A stretch of DNA of 64,000 nucleotides from assembly GCF_030816195.1 (NCBI RefSeq), contig NZ_JAUSXS010000001.1:5107501-5171500 (forward strand), in the 5' to 3' direction. Shown here in pieces: positions 25,552-34,997 of the stretch. Numbering within the stretch: position 1 is the stretch's first letter; the number at the start of each line of letters is the position of its first letter. The translations under genes were made by a program, and so were the position numbers. This DNA is from Pseudomonas sp. W4I3 (lineage in GTDB: Bacteria > Pseudomonadota > Gammaproteobacteria > Pseudomonadales > Pseudomonadaceae). The notes below the pieces were generated by a model. It was not told where the DNA came from and did not search any database. It saw only the letters and a program-made list of their open reading frames with translations.

Positions 25552-25715
25552 TACAGCTCAAACCGAAACAACCTGCGCCGCTCTAGACAGCCTCTCTCGG
25601 TAGATGTTGAAACATGCGCTTAAACATCGCCTATCTCCTACCTATGTAGGCGCAATTGCCGAATACAGTGCACATCCGTACACTGCGCCACCTTTTGTCC
25701 CGGTGGGCCGTGTCG

Positions 25716-26438
25716 ATGCTTTTTCTGTTACGTATGTTATTGATGAGCTTGCACTTTATCGTCGCTGGTGTGCTGGGCGTGCTGGTGGGAATCTGCCGCC
25801 CGTTCAATCCGGACAACAGCCGTATATGTGCCCGCCTGTATGCGCTGCCAGCGATGTGGATCCTGCGCCTGAACGTGAAAGCCGATGTCGACTCCCTGCG
25901 CAACAAGCCCGGCGCCTGCGTGGTGATCGCCAACCACCAGTCCAATTATGATCTGTTCGTGCTCGGCACCGTGGTGCCCTACCGCACGGTATGCATCGCC
26001 AAGAAAAGCCTGAAATGGGTGCCGTTGTTCGGCCAGTTGTTCTGGCTGGCCGGCAATGTGTTGATCGACCGCGGCAATGCGCACAAGGCGCGCCGTGCCA
26101 TGCTCACCACCACCCGCACCTTGCAGCATGAAGACACCTCCATCTGGGTATTTCCCGAAGGCACGCGCAACCTGGGCAAAGGTTTGCTGCCGTTCAAAAA
26201 GGGCGCGTTCCATATGGCGATTGCCGCCGGTGTGCCGATCGTGCAGGTGTGTGTCAGTAACTACGTCACCCATATGCGCCTGAATCGCTGGAACAGTGGG
26301 GATGTGCTCATACGCTCGTTGGCGCCGATTCCTACTGTGGGGATGACGGCGGATGACGTTCCGGCCTTGATGCAAGCGTGTCAGAGACAGATGGACGAAT
26401 GCATTGCGCAAATGGATCGCCAGCTGCAAAGCGCTTGA
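25716..26438 (+). CDS. plsC: 1-acyl-sn-glycerol-3-phosphate acyltransferase (PlsC-like)
   Basis: A 240-aa membrane-anchored acyltransferase. The N-terminus (MLFLLRMLLMSLHFIVAGVL) is a hydrophobic anchor. Motif I NHQSNYD at about residue 72 (His/Asp catalytic dyad) and motif III FPEGTRN at about residue 147 mark the PlsC family, which adds the second acyl chain in phospholipid synthesis. No clear ribosome-binding site precedes 25716, and nearby ATGs at 25734 and 25743 are possible starts. Confidence 0.85.
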   Translation: MLFLLRMLLMSLHFIVAGVLGVLVGICRPFNPDNSRICARLYALPAMWILRLNVKADVDSLRNKPGACVVIANHQSNYDLFVLGTVVPYRTVCIAKKSLKWVPLFGQLFWLAGNVLIDRGNAHKARRAMLTTTRTLQHEDTSIWVFPEGTRNLGKGLLPFKKGAFHMAIAAGVPIVQVCVSNYVTHMRLNRWNSGDVLIRSLAPIPTVGMTADDVPALMQACQRQMDECIAQMDRQLQSA

Positions 26439-26476
26439 ACGCTTGAACGCCTGCGCCATGAAGGCGCTTGGTCTGG

Positions 26477-26541
26477 GGAGCGTGCAGGGCGACGCGGAGC
26501 GTCACGGGAGGCATTCCCAGGCGGAGCGTGGGAGCGATCAA
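26477..26541. repeat. Intergenic repeat of a second palindromic type
   Basis: The stretch contains GGCGACGCGGAGCGTCACGG, then a mirror-like GAGGCATTCCCAGGCGGAGC and GTGGGAGCGATCA. I recognise it as a dispersed palindromic element seen between genes in fluorescent pseudomonads, distinct from the REPIN family elsewhere in this window. Confidence 0.45.
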
Positions 26542-26635
26542 CCTAAGTAGGCCCAGCACCACCTTCATCACAACGGAACGCCATTCAGGCTAAGCTGCCC
26601 AACATCTGTCCTCTTGATAAGAAGTGATCAGCACC

Positions 26636-27607
26636 ATGGGTAGAGTCGTTGCGGCCGCCGTCTACAGCGCCGGGAAAAAAGTCACGGATATTACCCTCGA
26701 TGAAGGCGCGGCCTGGGCCGCCAAACCCAATCACTTTGTGTGGATCGGCCTGGAAGAACCCAGCGCCCTGGAGCTGAACAATCTGCAGCGCCAATTCAAC
26801 CTGCACGAACTGGCGATCGAAGACGCCATGGAAAAACACAGCCGCCCGAAGCTGGAAACCTTCGGCGATGCGCTGTTTATCGTCACCTATTCACCCGTGC
26901 GCGAGAACGGCAAGCTGGAGTTTATCGAGACCCATATCTTTGCCGGCAATGGCTACATCATCACCGCACGTAACGGGCATTCGGCCTCCTACGGCTTTGT
27001 GCGCCAGCGCTGTGAGGCGCGGCCGTTGTTGCTGGAGCATGGGGAAGATTTCGTACTCTATGCCTTGCTGGATTTCGTCACCGAAAACTACCAACCGGTC
27101 AGCGAAGCGATCCACGCCGAGATTGATGAATTGGAGCGCAACGTGCTGTGCAGTTCGCTGAACGAGCGTGATATTCAGAACCTTCACGGCCTGCGCCGCG
27201 ACGTGCTGCGGCTCAAGCGCCATGTGGCGCCGATGGTGGAAATCAGCCAGGAATTGCAGAAGCTGAGCTTCCCGTTTATCGACAAGAACATGCGCCCGTA
27301 TTTCCGTGACGTGCAGATCCACGTGACGCGACAGATGGAAGACCTGACGACCCTGCGCGATATCGCCAGCCAGACCATCGAGATCGGGGTGTTGCTGGAG
27401 GCCTCGCGCCAGAGCGTGGTGCAGCGCAAGTTTGCCGCCTGGGCGGCGATCCTCGCGTTCCCCACGGCGGTAGCGGGGATTTACGGGATGAATTTCCAGA
27501 ACATGCCCGAGCTGCAATGGCACTACGGCTACTTTGCGGTGCTCGGGTTGATTGCGGTGGGCTGCACCAGCCTGTGGGCGAGCTTCAAGCGTTCGGGATG
27601 GCTTTAG
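26636..27607 (+). CDS. corA: Magnesium/divalent cation transporter CorA family
   Basis: A 323-aa CorA-type channel starting MGRVVAAAVYSAGKKVTDIT. The N-terminal cytosolic domain is acidic and helical. Two transmembrane segments lie at the C-terminus, with the conserved pore motif YGMNFQNMPEL at about residue 285 and a short basic tail (FKRSGWL). CorA pentamers import Mg2+ (some homologues move Zn2+). The ORF begins at 26624, but the ATG at 26636 fits the family. Its 3' end overlaps the convergent amidotransferase by 23 bp. Confidence 0.9.
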   Translation: MGRVVAAAVYSAGKKVTDITLDEGAAWAAKPNHFVWIGLEEPSALELNNLQRQFNLHELAIEDAMEKHSRPKLETFGDALFIVTYSPVRENGKLEFIETHIFAGNGYIITARNGHSASYGFVRQRCEARPLLLEHGEDFVLYALLDFVTENYQPVSEAIHAEIDELERNVLCSSLNERDIQNLHGLRRDVLRLKRHVAPMVEISQELQKLSFPFIDKNMRPYFRDVQIHVTRQMEDLTTLRDIASQTIEIGVLLEASRQSVVQRKFAAWAAILAFPTAVAGIYGMNFQNMPELQWHYGYFAVLGLIAVGCTSLWASFKRSGWL

Positions 27608-28316
27608 GCGGGTGCGCCACAAAGCGCATCATCCATTCCGCCACGGTCGCACCGTGGTGGTCCCGTTCAAGACTGGCCACGCCGTTGGTGTAGACCTTTT
27701 CGCCCAGGGTTGTCTGAAGAATCTCCAGCAGTTCGCGGGAATAGTCGTGAACAAATTCCGGATGGCCCTGGAAGCACAACACCTGGTCGCCGATGTGGTA
27801 CGCCGCGATAGGGCAGAACTCACTCGAGGCGATGACCGTGGCATTTTCCGGCAAGCTCGTGACTTGGTCCTGATGGCTGATCAACAGCGTCAGTTCCGGT
27901 ACTTGCGGACTCATCCAGGGTGCCGAGGCATCGAGGGTGTAATCATGAATGCCCATGCCCCAGCCTTGGCTCGCGCGCTCGGTCTTGCCACCGAGCAGCA
28001 GCGCCAGCAACTGGTGGCCGAAGCAGATACCCAATAACTTGTCGCCACGCTCGTAGCGCTGCAACACGTAGGTCTTGAGGGTTTGGATCCAGGGGTCGGT
28101 GCCGAACGAGTCGGCCTTGCTGCCGGTGATCAGGTACGCATCAAAGGCTTCGTCATCCGGCGGATACTCGCCCTCAACCACGTTGTAAACAACGAACTCG
28201 GCGGCAATCGGCTGCTTGGCGAACAGGCGCTTGAACATCTGCCCGTAACCTTGGTACTGATCGATCAAGCCTGGACGCAGGATATCGGTTTCCAGGATGC
28301 AGACGCGTAGCGACAT
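27585..28316 (-). CDS. Class I glutamine amidotransferase-like protein
   Basis: A 243-aa stand-alone amidotransferase fold starting MSLRVCILETDILRPGLIDQ. The catalytic Cys is in GICFGHQ (C98), and His185 with Glu187 in GHPEF completes the triad. It is GuaA-amidotransferase-like but has no synthetase domain. Such proteins in pseudomonads are of uncertain substrate (amide or gamma-glutamyl hydrolysis). It converges on corA with a 23-bp overlap. Confidence 0.85.
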   Translation of the reverse strand: MSLRVCILETDILRPGLIDQYQGYGQMFKRLFAKQPIAAEFVVYNVVEGEYPPDDEAFDAYLITGSKADSFGTDPWIQTLKTYVLQRYERGDKLLGICFGHQLLALLLGGKTERASQGWGMGIHDYTLDASAPWMSPQVPELTLLISHQDQVTSLPENATVIASSEFCPIAAYHIGDQVLCFQGHPEFVHDYSRELLEILQTTLGEKVYTNGVASLERDHHGATVAEWMMRFVAHPPKAIPNA

Positions 28317-28406
28317 AAAAAATACCTGACACGGCGATGGGAATATTGAACACCCCAGAGCGTGCCTTGAAACACCTGTTCAAAGCAAGCCCCTCCCACG
28401 CTCCGA

Positions 28407-30554
28407 TCAGCGGAACGTCTCACCCTGGGCGGCCTTCTCCAGCAACAGCGCCGGTGGCGTGAACCGCTCGCCATATTCGTCGGCCAGGTAGCGCGCCCGA
28501 GCGATAAAGTCGTTCAAGCCGTACTGGTTGATAAACTGCAACGCACCGCCGCTCCACGCGGCAAAGCCAATGCCGAAGATCGAACCGATATTCGCGTCGG
28601 CTGTAGACATCAACACGCCCTCCTCTACGCAACGCACGGTTTCGATCGCCTGGATAAACAGCAAGCGGTCGCGCACGTCCTGGGGCGCAATCTGTTTACC
28701 GGGCTGCTCGAATCGCGTCTTGAGTTCTGGCCACAGGTGCTTCTGGGCGCCTGCTGGATAGTCATAAAACCCGCCACCTGCGGCCTTGCCCATACGCTTG
28801 TATTCGTTGACCAACAGATCGATCACCGCCGTCGCCGGATGGGTCGGTGCCACCTTGCCTTGCGCCTGCAGGTCCTTGGCGGTTTGCTGGCGGATATGGC
28901 TCATAAGGCTCAGGGATACTTCATCGGACACCGCCAGGGGCCCTACCGGCATACCGGCCTTGCGCGCTTCGGTCTCGATCATCGGCGCAGCCACGCCTTC
29001 GCCAAGCATGGCGATGCCTTCGCTGGTAAAGGTACCGAATACCCGCGAGGTGAAGAAACCGCGGCTGTCGTTGACCACGATCGGGGTTTTCTTGATCTGC
29101 AGTACGAAGTCGAAACCTCGCGCCAGGGTTTCGTCGCGGGTGTGAGCGCCCTTGATGATTTCCACCAGCGGCATCTTGTCCACCGGGCTGAAGAAATGCA
29201 GGCCAATAAATGCGCCAGGGTCGGGCACTGCCGTCGCCAATCCGCTGATGGGCAAGGTCGAGGTGTTGGAGGCGATCACCGCGTCAGCCCCGACCACGCG
29301 GTGCGCGGCGGCGGTGACGCGGGCCTTGAGTTCACGGTCTTCGAACACCGCTTCGATCACCAAATCACAGCCAGCCAAATCGGCGTCATCCTGTGTGGGA
29401 TGGATGCGCGCCAAGGTGGTTTCGCGCTGTTCGGCGGTCAATTGCCCACGGCTGACCTTCTTGTCCAGCAACGCGGCCGAATGAGCCTTGCCCTTCTCGG
29501 CCGCCGCCAGGCTGATGTCCTTGAGCACCACGTCGATACCCGCACAGGCGCTGACATAGGCAATGCCCGCGCCCATCATGCCGGCACCCAGTACGCCGAC
29601 CTTGCGCGTCACATAAGGTGCAAAACCCTGTGGTCGCGAACGGCCGGCATTGATTTCGTTGAGCTGAAACCAGAACGTGCCGATCATGTTTTTCGCCACC
29701 TGCCCGGTCACCAGCTCGGTGAAATAGCGGGTTTCGATCAGGTGCGCGGTGTCGAAATCCACTTGGGCGCCTTCCACGGCAGCGCAGAGGATTTTCTCCG
29801 GCGCCGGGAAACAGCCATGGGTCTTGCTGCGCAGTATCGAGGGCGCGATGGCGAGCATCTGCGCAACCCTGGGGTTTGACGGCGTGCCGCCAGGAATCTG
29901 GTAACCCTTGTTGTCCCACGGCTGCGTGGCCAGCGGATGGGCGAGAATCCAGGCACGCGACTTGGCCAGCAGCTCATCACGATCTGCCGCCACTTCATCG
30001 ATCAAGCCCGCCTGCAGTGCCTGCGCAGGTCGTAGCTTCTTGCCTTCGAGCAAGTACGGCAGGGCCTTTTCCAGGCCCAGCAGGCGCACCATGCGCACCA
30101 CGCCGCCGCCGCCCGGCAACAGGCCCAGGGTGACTTCCGGCAAACCGAGCTGCACGGACTTGTCGTCCAGTGCGACCCGGTGATGACAGGCCAGGCAAAT
30201 CTCCCAGCCACCACCCAGGGCCGCGCCATTGATCGCAGCCACCACAGGCTTGCCGAGGGTTTCCAAACGGCGCAACTGGGCTTTCAGCACGCCTACACCG
30301 TCGTAGAAATCCCGGGCGTGAGCTTTGTCGACCTGGATCAACTCATTGAGGTCACCACCGGCAAAAAACGTCTTCTTTGCCGAGGTGATGATCACCCCGG
30401 CCAGGGTTTCCTTTTCCGCCTCCAGACGCGCGATCGTGGCTGCCATTGCCTCGCGGTACGCAGCGTTCATGGTGTTGGCGCTTTGGCCGGGCATGTCCAG
30501 GGTCAGCACCACGATCTGGTCCTGGCCCTTTTCGTAACGAATGGCGTCAGTCAT
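28407..30554 (-). CDS. 3-hydroxyacyl-CoA dehydrogenase / enoyl-CoA hydratase (FadB/FadJ-like)
   Basis: From the ATG at 30554 (MTDAIRYEKGQDQIVVLTLD) the protein is 715 aa, the usual FadB/FadJ size. Residues 1-190 form the crotonase part (SAKKTFFAGGDLNEL, AAINGAALGGGWEICLACHH). At about 315 is the NAD-binding GVLGAGMMGAGIAYVS, followed by the C-terminal dehydrogenase domains. It performs the hydration and dehydrogenation steps of fatty acid beta-oxidation. It follows the thiolase by 16 bp, so the two form a beta-oxidation operon. The open frame continues upstream to 30803 but that part overlaps the thiolase. Confidence 0.93.
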   Translation of the reverse strand: MTDAIRYEKGQDQIVVLTLDMPGQSANTMNAAYREAMAATIARLEAEKETLAGVIITSAKKTFFAGGDLNELIQVDKAHARDFYDGVGVLKAQLRRLETLGKPVVAAINGAALGGGWEICLACHHRVALDDKSVQLGLPEVTLGLLPGGGGVVRMVRLLGLEKALPYLLEGKKLRPAQALQAGLIDEVAADRDELLAKSRAWILAHPLATQPWDNKGYQIPGGTPSNPRVAQMLAIAPSILRSKTHGCFPAPEKILCAAVEGAQVDFDTAHLIETRYFTELVTGQVAKNMIGTFWFQLNEINAGRSRPQGFAPYVTRKVGVLGAGMMGAGIAYVSACAGIDVVLKDISLAAAEKGKAHSAALLDKKVSRGQLTAEQRETTLARIHPTQDDADLAGCDLVIEAVFEDRELKARVTAAAHRVVGADAVIASNTSTLPISGLATAVPDPGAFIGLHFFSPVDKMPLVEIIKGAHTRDETLARGFDFVLQIKKTPIVVNDSRGFFTSRVFGTFTSEGIAMLGEGVAAPMIETEARKAGMPVGPLAVSDEVSLSLMSHIRQQTAKDLQAQGKVAPTHPATAVIDLLVNEYKRMGKAAGGGFYDYPAGAQKHLWPELKTRFEQPGKQIAPQDVRDRLLFIQAIETVRCVEEGVLMSTADANIGSIFGIGFAAWSGGALQFINQYGLNDFIARARYLADEYGERFTPPALLLEKAAQGETFR

Positions 30555-30570
30555 GACAGTTTCCTTGGGC

Positions 30571-31776
30571 TCAGAGGCGTTCGATGATGGTGGCGATGCC
30601 CATGCCACCGCCCACACATAGGGTGGCCAGGCCGTAGCGCTGCTGGCGCACCTCCAACTCATCAAGCAAGGTGCCGAGGATCGCGCAGCCGGTGGCGCCC
30701 AACGGGTGGCCCATGGCAATCGAGCCACCATTGACATTGACGCGGGCGGCGTCGATGCCCATGTCCTTGATGAATTTGAGAACCACCGACGCGAAGGCTT
30801 CATTGACCTCGAACAGGTCGATGTCCTCGACGCGCCGACCGGCCTTGGCCAGTGCCTTGCGCGTGGCGGGGGCAGGGCCGGTGAGCATGATGGTGGGATC
30901 GGTGCTGGTCACCGCCGTGGCAACAATGCGCGCTCGCGGCTGCAAGCCAAGTTCGCGTCCTTTGGCCTCGGAGCCGATAAGCATCAAGGCAGCGCCGTCG
31001 ACAATGCCGGAACTGTTGCCCGGTGTGTGCACATGCTGGATGCGTTCCACCTGGCTGTAGACCCGCAACGCGGTGGCGTCGAAACCCATCTGCCCGATCA
31101 TTTCGAAACTCGGCTTGAGCTTGCCAAGACCTTCGAGGGTGGAATCGCCACGGATAAATTCGTCATGGTCCAGCAGCACAATGCCGTTCTGGTCCTGCAC
31201 CGAAATCAGCGATTTGTTGAAGGAACCGTCTGCGCGTGCCCTAGCGGCTTTCTGCTGGGACTGTAGGGCAAAGGTATCCACGTCCTGGCGCGTGAAGCCT
31301 TCCAGCGTGGCGATCAAGTCGGCACCAATGCCCTGAGGTGTGAAGTGGCTGTGCAGATTGGTTTGCGGGTCGAGCACCCAGGCACCCCCGTCACTGCCCA
31401 TCGGCACGCGGGACATGGATTCGACACCGCCGACCACCACCAGGTCTTCGAAACCGGAACGCACTTTCATCGCCCCAAGATTGACGGCCTCCAGGCCCGA
31501 AGCGCAGAAACGGTTGATCTGCACGCCGGCAACGCTGGTGTCCCAATCCGCTACCAGCGCGGCGGTCTTGGCGATATCGGCGCCCTGGTCGCCCACCGGG
31601 GTGACGCAGCCGAGGACAATGTCATCCACTTGGCGTGTATCGAGGTCGTTGCGTCGCGCCAGCGCTGTGAGCAAGCCGGCGACCAGGTTCACCGGCTTGA
31701 CGCTGTACAGCGCGCCGTCGGCCTTGCCCTTGCCCCGGGGCGTACGTATCGCGTCAAAGATCAAAGCTTGGGTCAT
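30571..31776 (-). CDS. Acetyl-CoA C-acyltransferase (thiolase)
   Basis: A 401-aa thiolase starting MTQALIFDAIRTPRGKGKAD. The nucleophilic Cys is in NRFCASGLEA (about 90), the catalytic His in SIAMGHPLGATGC (about 355) and the second Cys in CVGGGMG near the C-terminus. It cleaves 3-ketoacyl-CoA. It is the first gene of the operon with the FadB-like gene. FadA/FadI type is likely given its partner. Confidence 0.93.
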   Translation of the reverse strand: MTQALIFDAIRTPRGKGKADGALYSVKPVNLVAGLLTALARRNDLDTRQVDDIVLGCVTPVGDQGADIAKTAALVADWDTSVAGVQINRFCASGLEAVNLGAMKVRSGFEDLVVVGGVESMSRVPMGSDGGAWVLDPQTNLHSHFTPQGIGADLIATLEGFTRQDVDTFALQSQQKAARARADGSFNKSLISVQDQNGIVLLDHDEFIRGDSTLEGLGKLKPSFEMIGQMGFDATALRVYSQVERIQHVHTPGNSSGIVDGAALMLIGSEAKGRELGLQPRARIVATAVTSTDPTIMLTGPAPATRKALAKAGRRVEDIDLFEVNEAFASVVLKFIKDMGIDAARVNVNGGSIAMGHPLGATGCAILGTLLDELEVRQQRYGLATLCVGGGMGIATIIERL

Positions 31777-32165
31777 GATGTCCTCGAGCCACAGTCGGTG
31801 TATGCCCCTACCTTAAGCCCGATTGACACGGTTTCAATGACGGATGCGCTCATTGCTTTTGACCCCCTCGCTCAGACGAACGGTAGGTAGCTATGGGAAA
31901 CCCCAGGTTAATCGTTTTAGCTGTCTAGCTCTTGGGTTGGCGCCAAGATGGCACTAGGCCTCATGCCGTTTTAAGCGGAAAAAGTGATTAGCTGATATGA
32001 AATGGATCTATGCCGCGAAGAACGAGGGCTCTAAGGTTGAATCAGTAAGAAGTTGCTGCCGGGTTTTGCTGGAGCAGCTGTAGGAAAAGTGTCACGTCGG
32101 ATTGCGATACTGGATTAACCGGCACGCATTTGACGCTCAGGAATAACAACAAAAGGCAGTCAGCC
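31777..32165. other. Intergenic region upstream of the thiolase operon
   Basis: A 389-bp region that must contain the leftward promoter of the thiolase operon and a rightward promoter for the 31-aa gene. I could not find a convincing PsrA-like CAAAC-N4-GTTTG box or another strong dyad here. Confidence 0.45.
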
Positions 32166-32261
32166 ATGTTCAAACATTCGAAAGTACGTCAGGCGGGACT
32201 TATTCTGTTCGCCACCACACTGATTCTGATCTTGCCCAATTTAACCAAGGTTATTGGGTGA
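32166..32261 (+). CDS. Very small membrane protein (31 aa)
   Basis: ATG at 32166, TGA at 32259-32261. The product starts MFKHSKVRQAGLILFATTLI and continues with one hydrophobic stretch ending in PNLTKVIG: a basic head and one membrane span. An AAAGGCAG-like ribosome-binding site precedes the ATG. It is too short for routine gene finding. I believe similar tiny membrane proteins occur in pseudomonads, but the function is unknown. Confidence 0.5.
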   Translation: MFKHSKVRQAGLILFATTLILILPNLTKVIG

Positions 32262-32420
32262 CGACTCGAGCCACCTACCCTGTGCACACACAGCATCGGG
32301 ACTGCAGCTTTTGGCAGCACCTGCCGGGACATTGCGTATAGCGGTCTTGTTGCAGGGGCTGTCTTTTTGCCTGCCGATCTGCGCTATGGTGACTTCCCGT
32401 CAACTTGAAACGGCCCGCCC

Positions 32421-33230
32421 TTGAAACCGATCCTCGCCTTGTTTGCCCTGCTCCTGGCCCTTCCCGTCTCTGCGGCGCAACTGACCATCGAGCTGGACCA
32501 TACCAGCAAAACCTGGCAGACCGCCGACTTGCTCAAGCACCCGGAGGCGCAGACGGTGCAAATCGTCGATGACGTTTCCTACAAGCGCAACATGACCTAT
32601 CGCGCGGTGCCCTTGGCGATTCTCCTATCGGGCCTAAAACCCGCAAGCCACCTGCAAGCAGTCGCCCTTGACGGCTTTGCCGCTGAACTCGCCGCTGCGC
32701 CGTTGCTGGAGAAAACCGGGGCGCGCGCCTGGCTGGCGGTGGAAGACCCAGTCCATCCATGGCCGCCGTTGGGTGATGGCAAACCGAGTGCGGGGCCGTT
32801 CTATCTGGTATGGACCGACCCGCAAGCCGGGCATATCAGTCCGGAACAGTGGCCCTTCCAGATCTCCGGTATCAAGCAACTGCAGACGGTGGCGGAGCGT
32901 TTTCCGGCGTTGCTGCCCGACCCGCAGTTAGCGGCAAACGATCCGATCAACCAGGGCTTTGCGTTGTTTCAGAAAAACTGCCTGGCCTGCCACCGCCTCA
33001 ATGGTGCAGGCGATGCGCAGTTCGGACCGGACTTGAATATTCCCTACAGCCCCACCGAATATTTCGGCGGTGATTTCCTCAAGCGTTACATCCGTGACCC
33101 GCAAAGCCTGAGGCATTGGCCGCAGGCGAAGATGCCGGCGTTTGCGGCCAGTGTGTTGCCGGATAATGAGCTGGAATTGCTGGTGGGGTATCTGAAGCAC
33201 ATGGCGGGGCGCAAGCAACCACAACCGTGA
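32421..33230 (+). CDS. Cytochrome c family protein with N-terminal molybdopterin-oxidase-like domain
   Basis: A 269-aa secreted protein from a TTG start with a signal peptide (MKPILALFALLLALPVSAAQ). Residues about 20-160 resemble the small beta domain found in sulfite-oxidase-like or associated proteins. A c-type haem site CLACH is at 187-191, with a likely axial Met in KMPAF (238). It probably carries electrons in the periplasm. It is convergent with the transglutaminase operon and 13 bp from it. The redox partner is not in the window. Confidence 0.78.
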   Translation: MKPILALFALLLALPVSAAQLTIELDHTSKTWQTADLLKHPEAQTVQIVDDVSYKRNMTYRAVPLAILLSGLKPASHLQAVALDGFAAELAAAPLLEKTGARAWLAVEDPVHPWPPLGDGKPSAGPFYLVWTDPQAGHISPEQWPFQISGIKQLQTVAERFPALLPDPQLAANDPINQGFALFQKNCLACHRLNGAGDAQFGPDLNIPYSPTEYFGGDFLKRYIRDPQSLRHWPQAKMPAFAASVLPDNELELLVGYLKHMAGRKQPQP

Positions 33231-33243
33231 ACTCAGTTTCGGA

Positions 33244-34047
33244 TTACTGCTGTTGGACAGAAATCACCGGCGTCGGCGCCACGAACACCTTGGCATGCAT
33301 CTGCTCATGCCCACCCCCACGGCGCATGCCCCGCACCGGGCAGGCATCCAGGTAGTCCAGGCCCACGGCCAGCTTCAAGTGCCGCTCCGGCCGGGCCAAT
33401 TGGTTGGTCACGTCAAAACTGTACCAGGCGTCATCCAGCCAGGCTTCCGCCCAGGCATGGCTGGCCAGGTGCGCGCTGTCTTCGGTGTACAAATACCCTG
33501 ATACGTATCGCGCCGGAATCCCCAGGCTGCGCGCGCAAGCCAGGAACGCATGGGTGTGGTCCTGGCATACCCCCGCGCGGCCGGCGAAGGCTTCGGCAGC
33601 GCAGGTATCGACCTGAGTGACACCCGGCGCGTAGACCATCGACTGGTTCAGCGCATGCATCAGGTCGATCAAGGCCGTGCGGTCACGGCGCTGATGGCAG
33701 TGCTGCTGGGCAAAACCACGCAGGGCTTCGTCAGGCTCGGTCAGGCGCGTGCAGCGCAGGAACGGAAAGGCGGATTGGCTCTCATGCTCAGCCTCACGCA
33801 ACTCGTCGATATCCACCTGGCCACGGGCGCCGATGATGATGGCGTCGTGCGGTTCATCCAGCGTCAGCACGTGCAGGATGTTGCCAAACGGGTCCACTTG
33901 CGCACGCACCGGGCGCGGCAGGTCGAGCTGCCAGCTCAGCACATGCTGGCGCTCACTCTCCTGGGGCGTGAGGCGCAGGTATTGGATGCTGGCGCGCACC
34001 TGGTCTTCGTAGCGGTAGGTGGTTTCGTGGCTGATGGAAAGTCTCAT
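33244..34047 (-). CDS. Transglutaminase-like cysteine protease family protein
   Basis: A 267-aa protein. The N-terminal part (MRLSISHETTYRYEDQVRAS) is the usual bacterial transglutaminase N-domain. The papain-like catalytic triad is complete: Cys161 in GVCQDHTHAF, His198 in SHAWAEAW, Asp212 in FDVTNQ. It is the third gene of the CPA ATP-grasp/alpha-E operon, overlapping alpha-E by 4 bp. In this module it is proposed to act as a peptidase on the peptide product of the ATP-grasp enzyme. Confidence 0.88.
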   Translation of the reverse strand: MRLSISHETTYRYEDQVRASIQYLRLTPQESERQHVLSWQLDLPRPVRAQVDPFGNILHVLTLDEPHDAIIIGARGQVDIDELREAEHESQSAFPFLRCTRLTEPDEALRGFAQQHCHQRRDRTALIDLMHALNQSMVYAPGVTQVDTCAAEAFAGRAGVCQDHTHAFLACARSLGIPARYVSGYLYTEDSAHLASHAWAEAWLDDAWYSFDVTNQLARPERHLKLAVGLDYLDACPVRGMRRGGGHEQMHAKVFVAPTPVISVQQQ

Positions 34048-34994
34048 GCCGCCTCCAGGTAGGAACTGTAGATGGCGTCGCCCAACTGGCGGACCAAGGG
34101 GATAAAGTCGGTCAGCCAGGCGTGCAGGCCTTCCTCAAGAATTTCATCGATGGCGGTAAAGCGCAGGCGGGCGTCCATCTCGGCGGCCAGGCGCTGGGCC
34201 GGACGACCGTTGAGGCCGGACAGGCTAGCGAGGATCTGGTCGATCTCTTCGCTGCAAGCCCGTAGCGAGCGCGGAACATCCGCGCGTAGCAGCAGCAGTT
34301 CGGCGACTTGCCGGGCGCCCGGAGCGTCGCGATAAATTTCGGTGTAGGCCTCGAACGACGACAATGCCCGCAGCAACGCACTCCATTGGTAGTACGCATG
34401 CGCCGTGCCATCGCTGACCGTCGCAGCCTGGTCGCCGGCCATTTCGTAACGCGCGTCGAGCAGACGCAGGGTGTTATCGGCGCGCTCGATGAAGGTACCC
34501 AGCCGGATGAAGCGGAACGCATCATTGCGCATGATCGTGCCGTAGGTGGCGCCACGAAACAGGTGCGAGCGCTCTTTGACCCACTCGCAAAACCGGCTCA
34601 TGCCGTAGCGGCTCAAGCCTTGCTGGGCAATTTCGCGAATATCCAGCCAGGTGGCATTGATGTTTTCCCACATGTCGGCGGTAATTCGCCCACGCACCGC
34701 ATGGGCGCTGGCCCGCGCAGAGCCCAGGCAACTGTAGATGCTGGCTGGGTTGGCGGCGTCGAGAGCGAAAAAGTGCAGCAGGCGTTCGGCGTGCAGTTCA
34801 CCGTGACGCTCGTGGTAGTCGTCCAGGGTGCCGGTGATCAATAGCGGCATGGCCAATTCGTGCAGGCCGTCGCCGCGTCCGTCCTGGGGCATCAGCGACA
34901 GCGAATAGCTGACATCGAGCATGCGCGCCAGGTTTTCGGCGCGCTCCAGGTAGCGCGACATCCAGTACAAATCCGAGGCAGTTCTACTCAACAT
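34044..34994 (-). CDS. Alpha-E domain-containing protein (DUF403)
   Basis: A 316-aa all-helical protein starting MLSRTASDLYWMSRYLERAE, the hallmark of the alpha-E family, always found next to circularly permuted ATP-grasp proteins. No catalytic motif is evident; it may be a scaffold or binding partner. It lies 3 bp after the CPA gene and overlaps the transglutaminase gene by 4 bp. Confidence 0.9.
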   Translation of the reverse strand: MLSRTASDLYWMSRYLERAENLARMLDVSYSLSLMPQDGRGDGLHELAMPLLITGTLDDYHERHGELHAERLLHFFALDAANPASIYSCLGSARASAHAVRGRITADMWENINATWLDIREIAQQGLSRYGMSRFCEWVKERSHLFRGATYGTIMRNDAFRFIRLGTFIERADNTLRLLDARYEMAGDQAATVSDGTAHAYYQWSALLRALSSFEAYTEIYRDAPGARQVAELLLLRADVPRSLRACSEEIDQILASLSGLNGRPAQRLAAEMDARLRFTAIDEILEEGLHAWLTDFIPLVRQLGDAIYSSYLEAA

Positions 34995-34997
34995 AAG

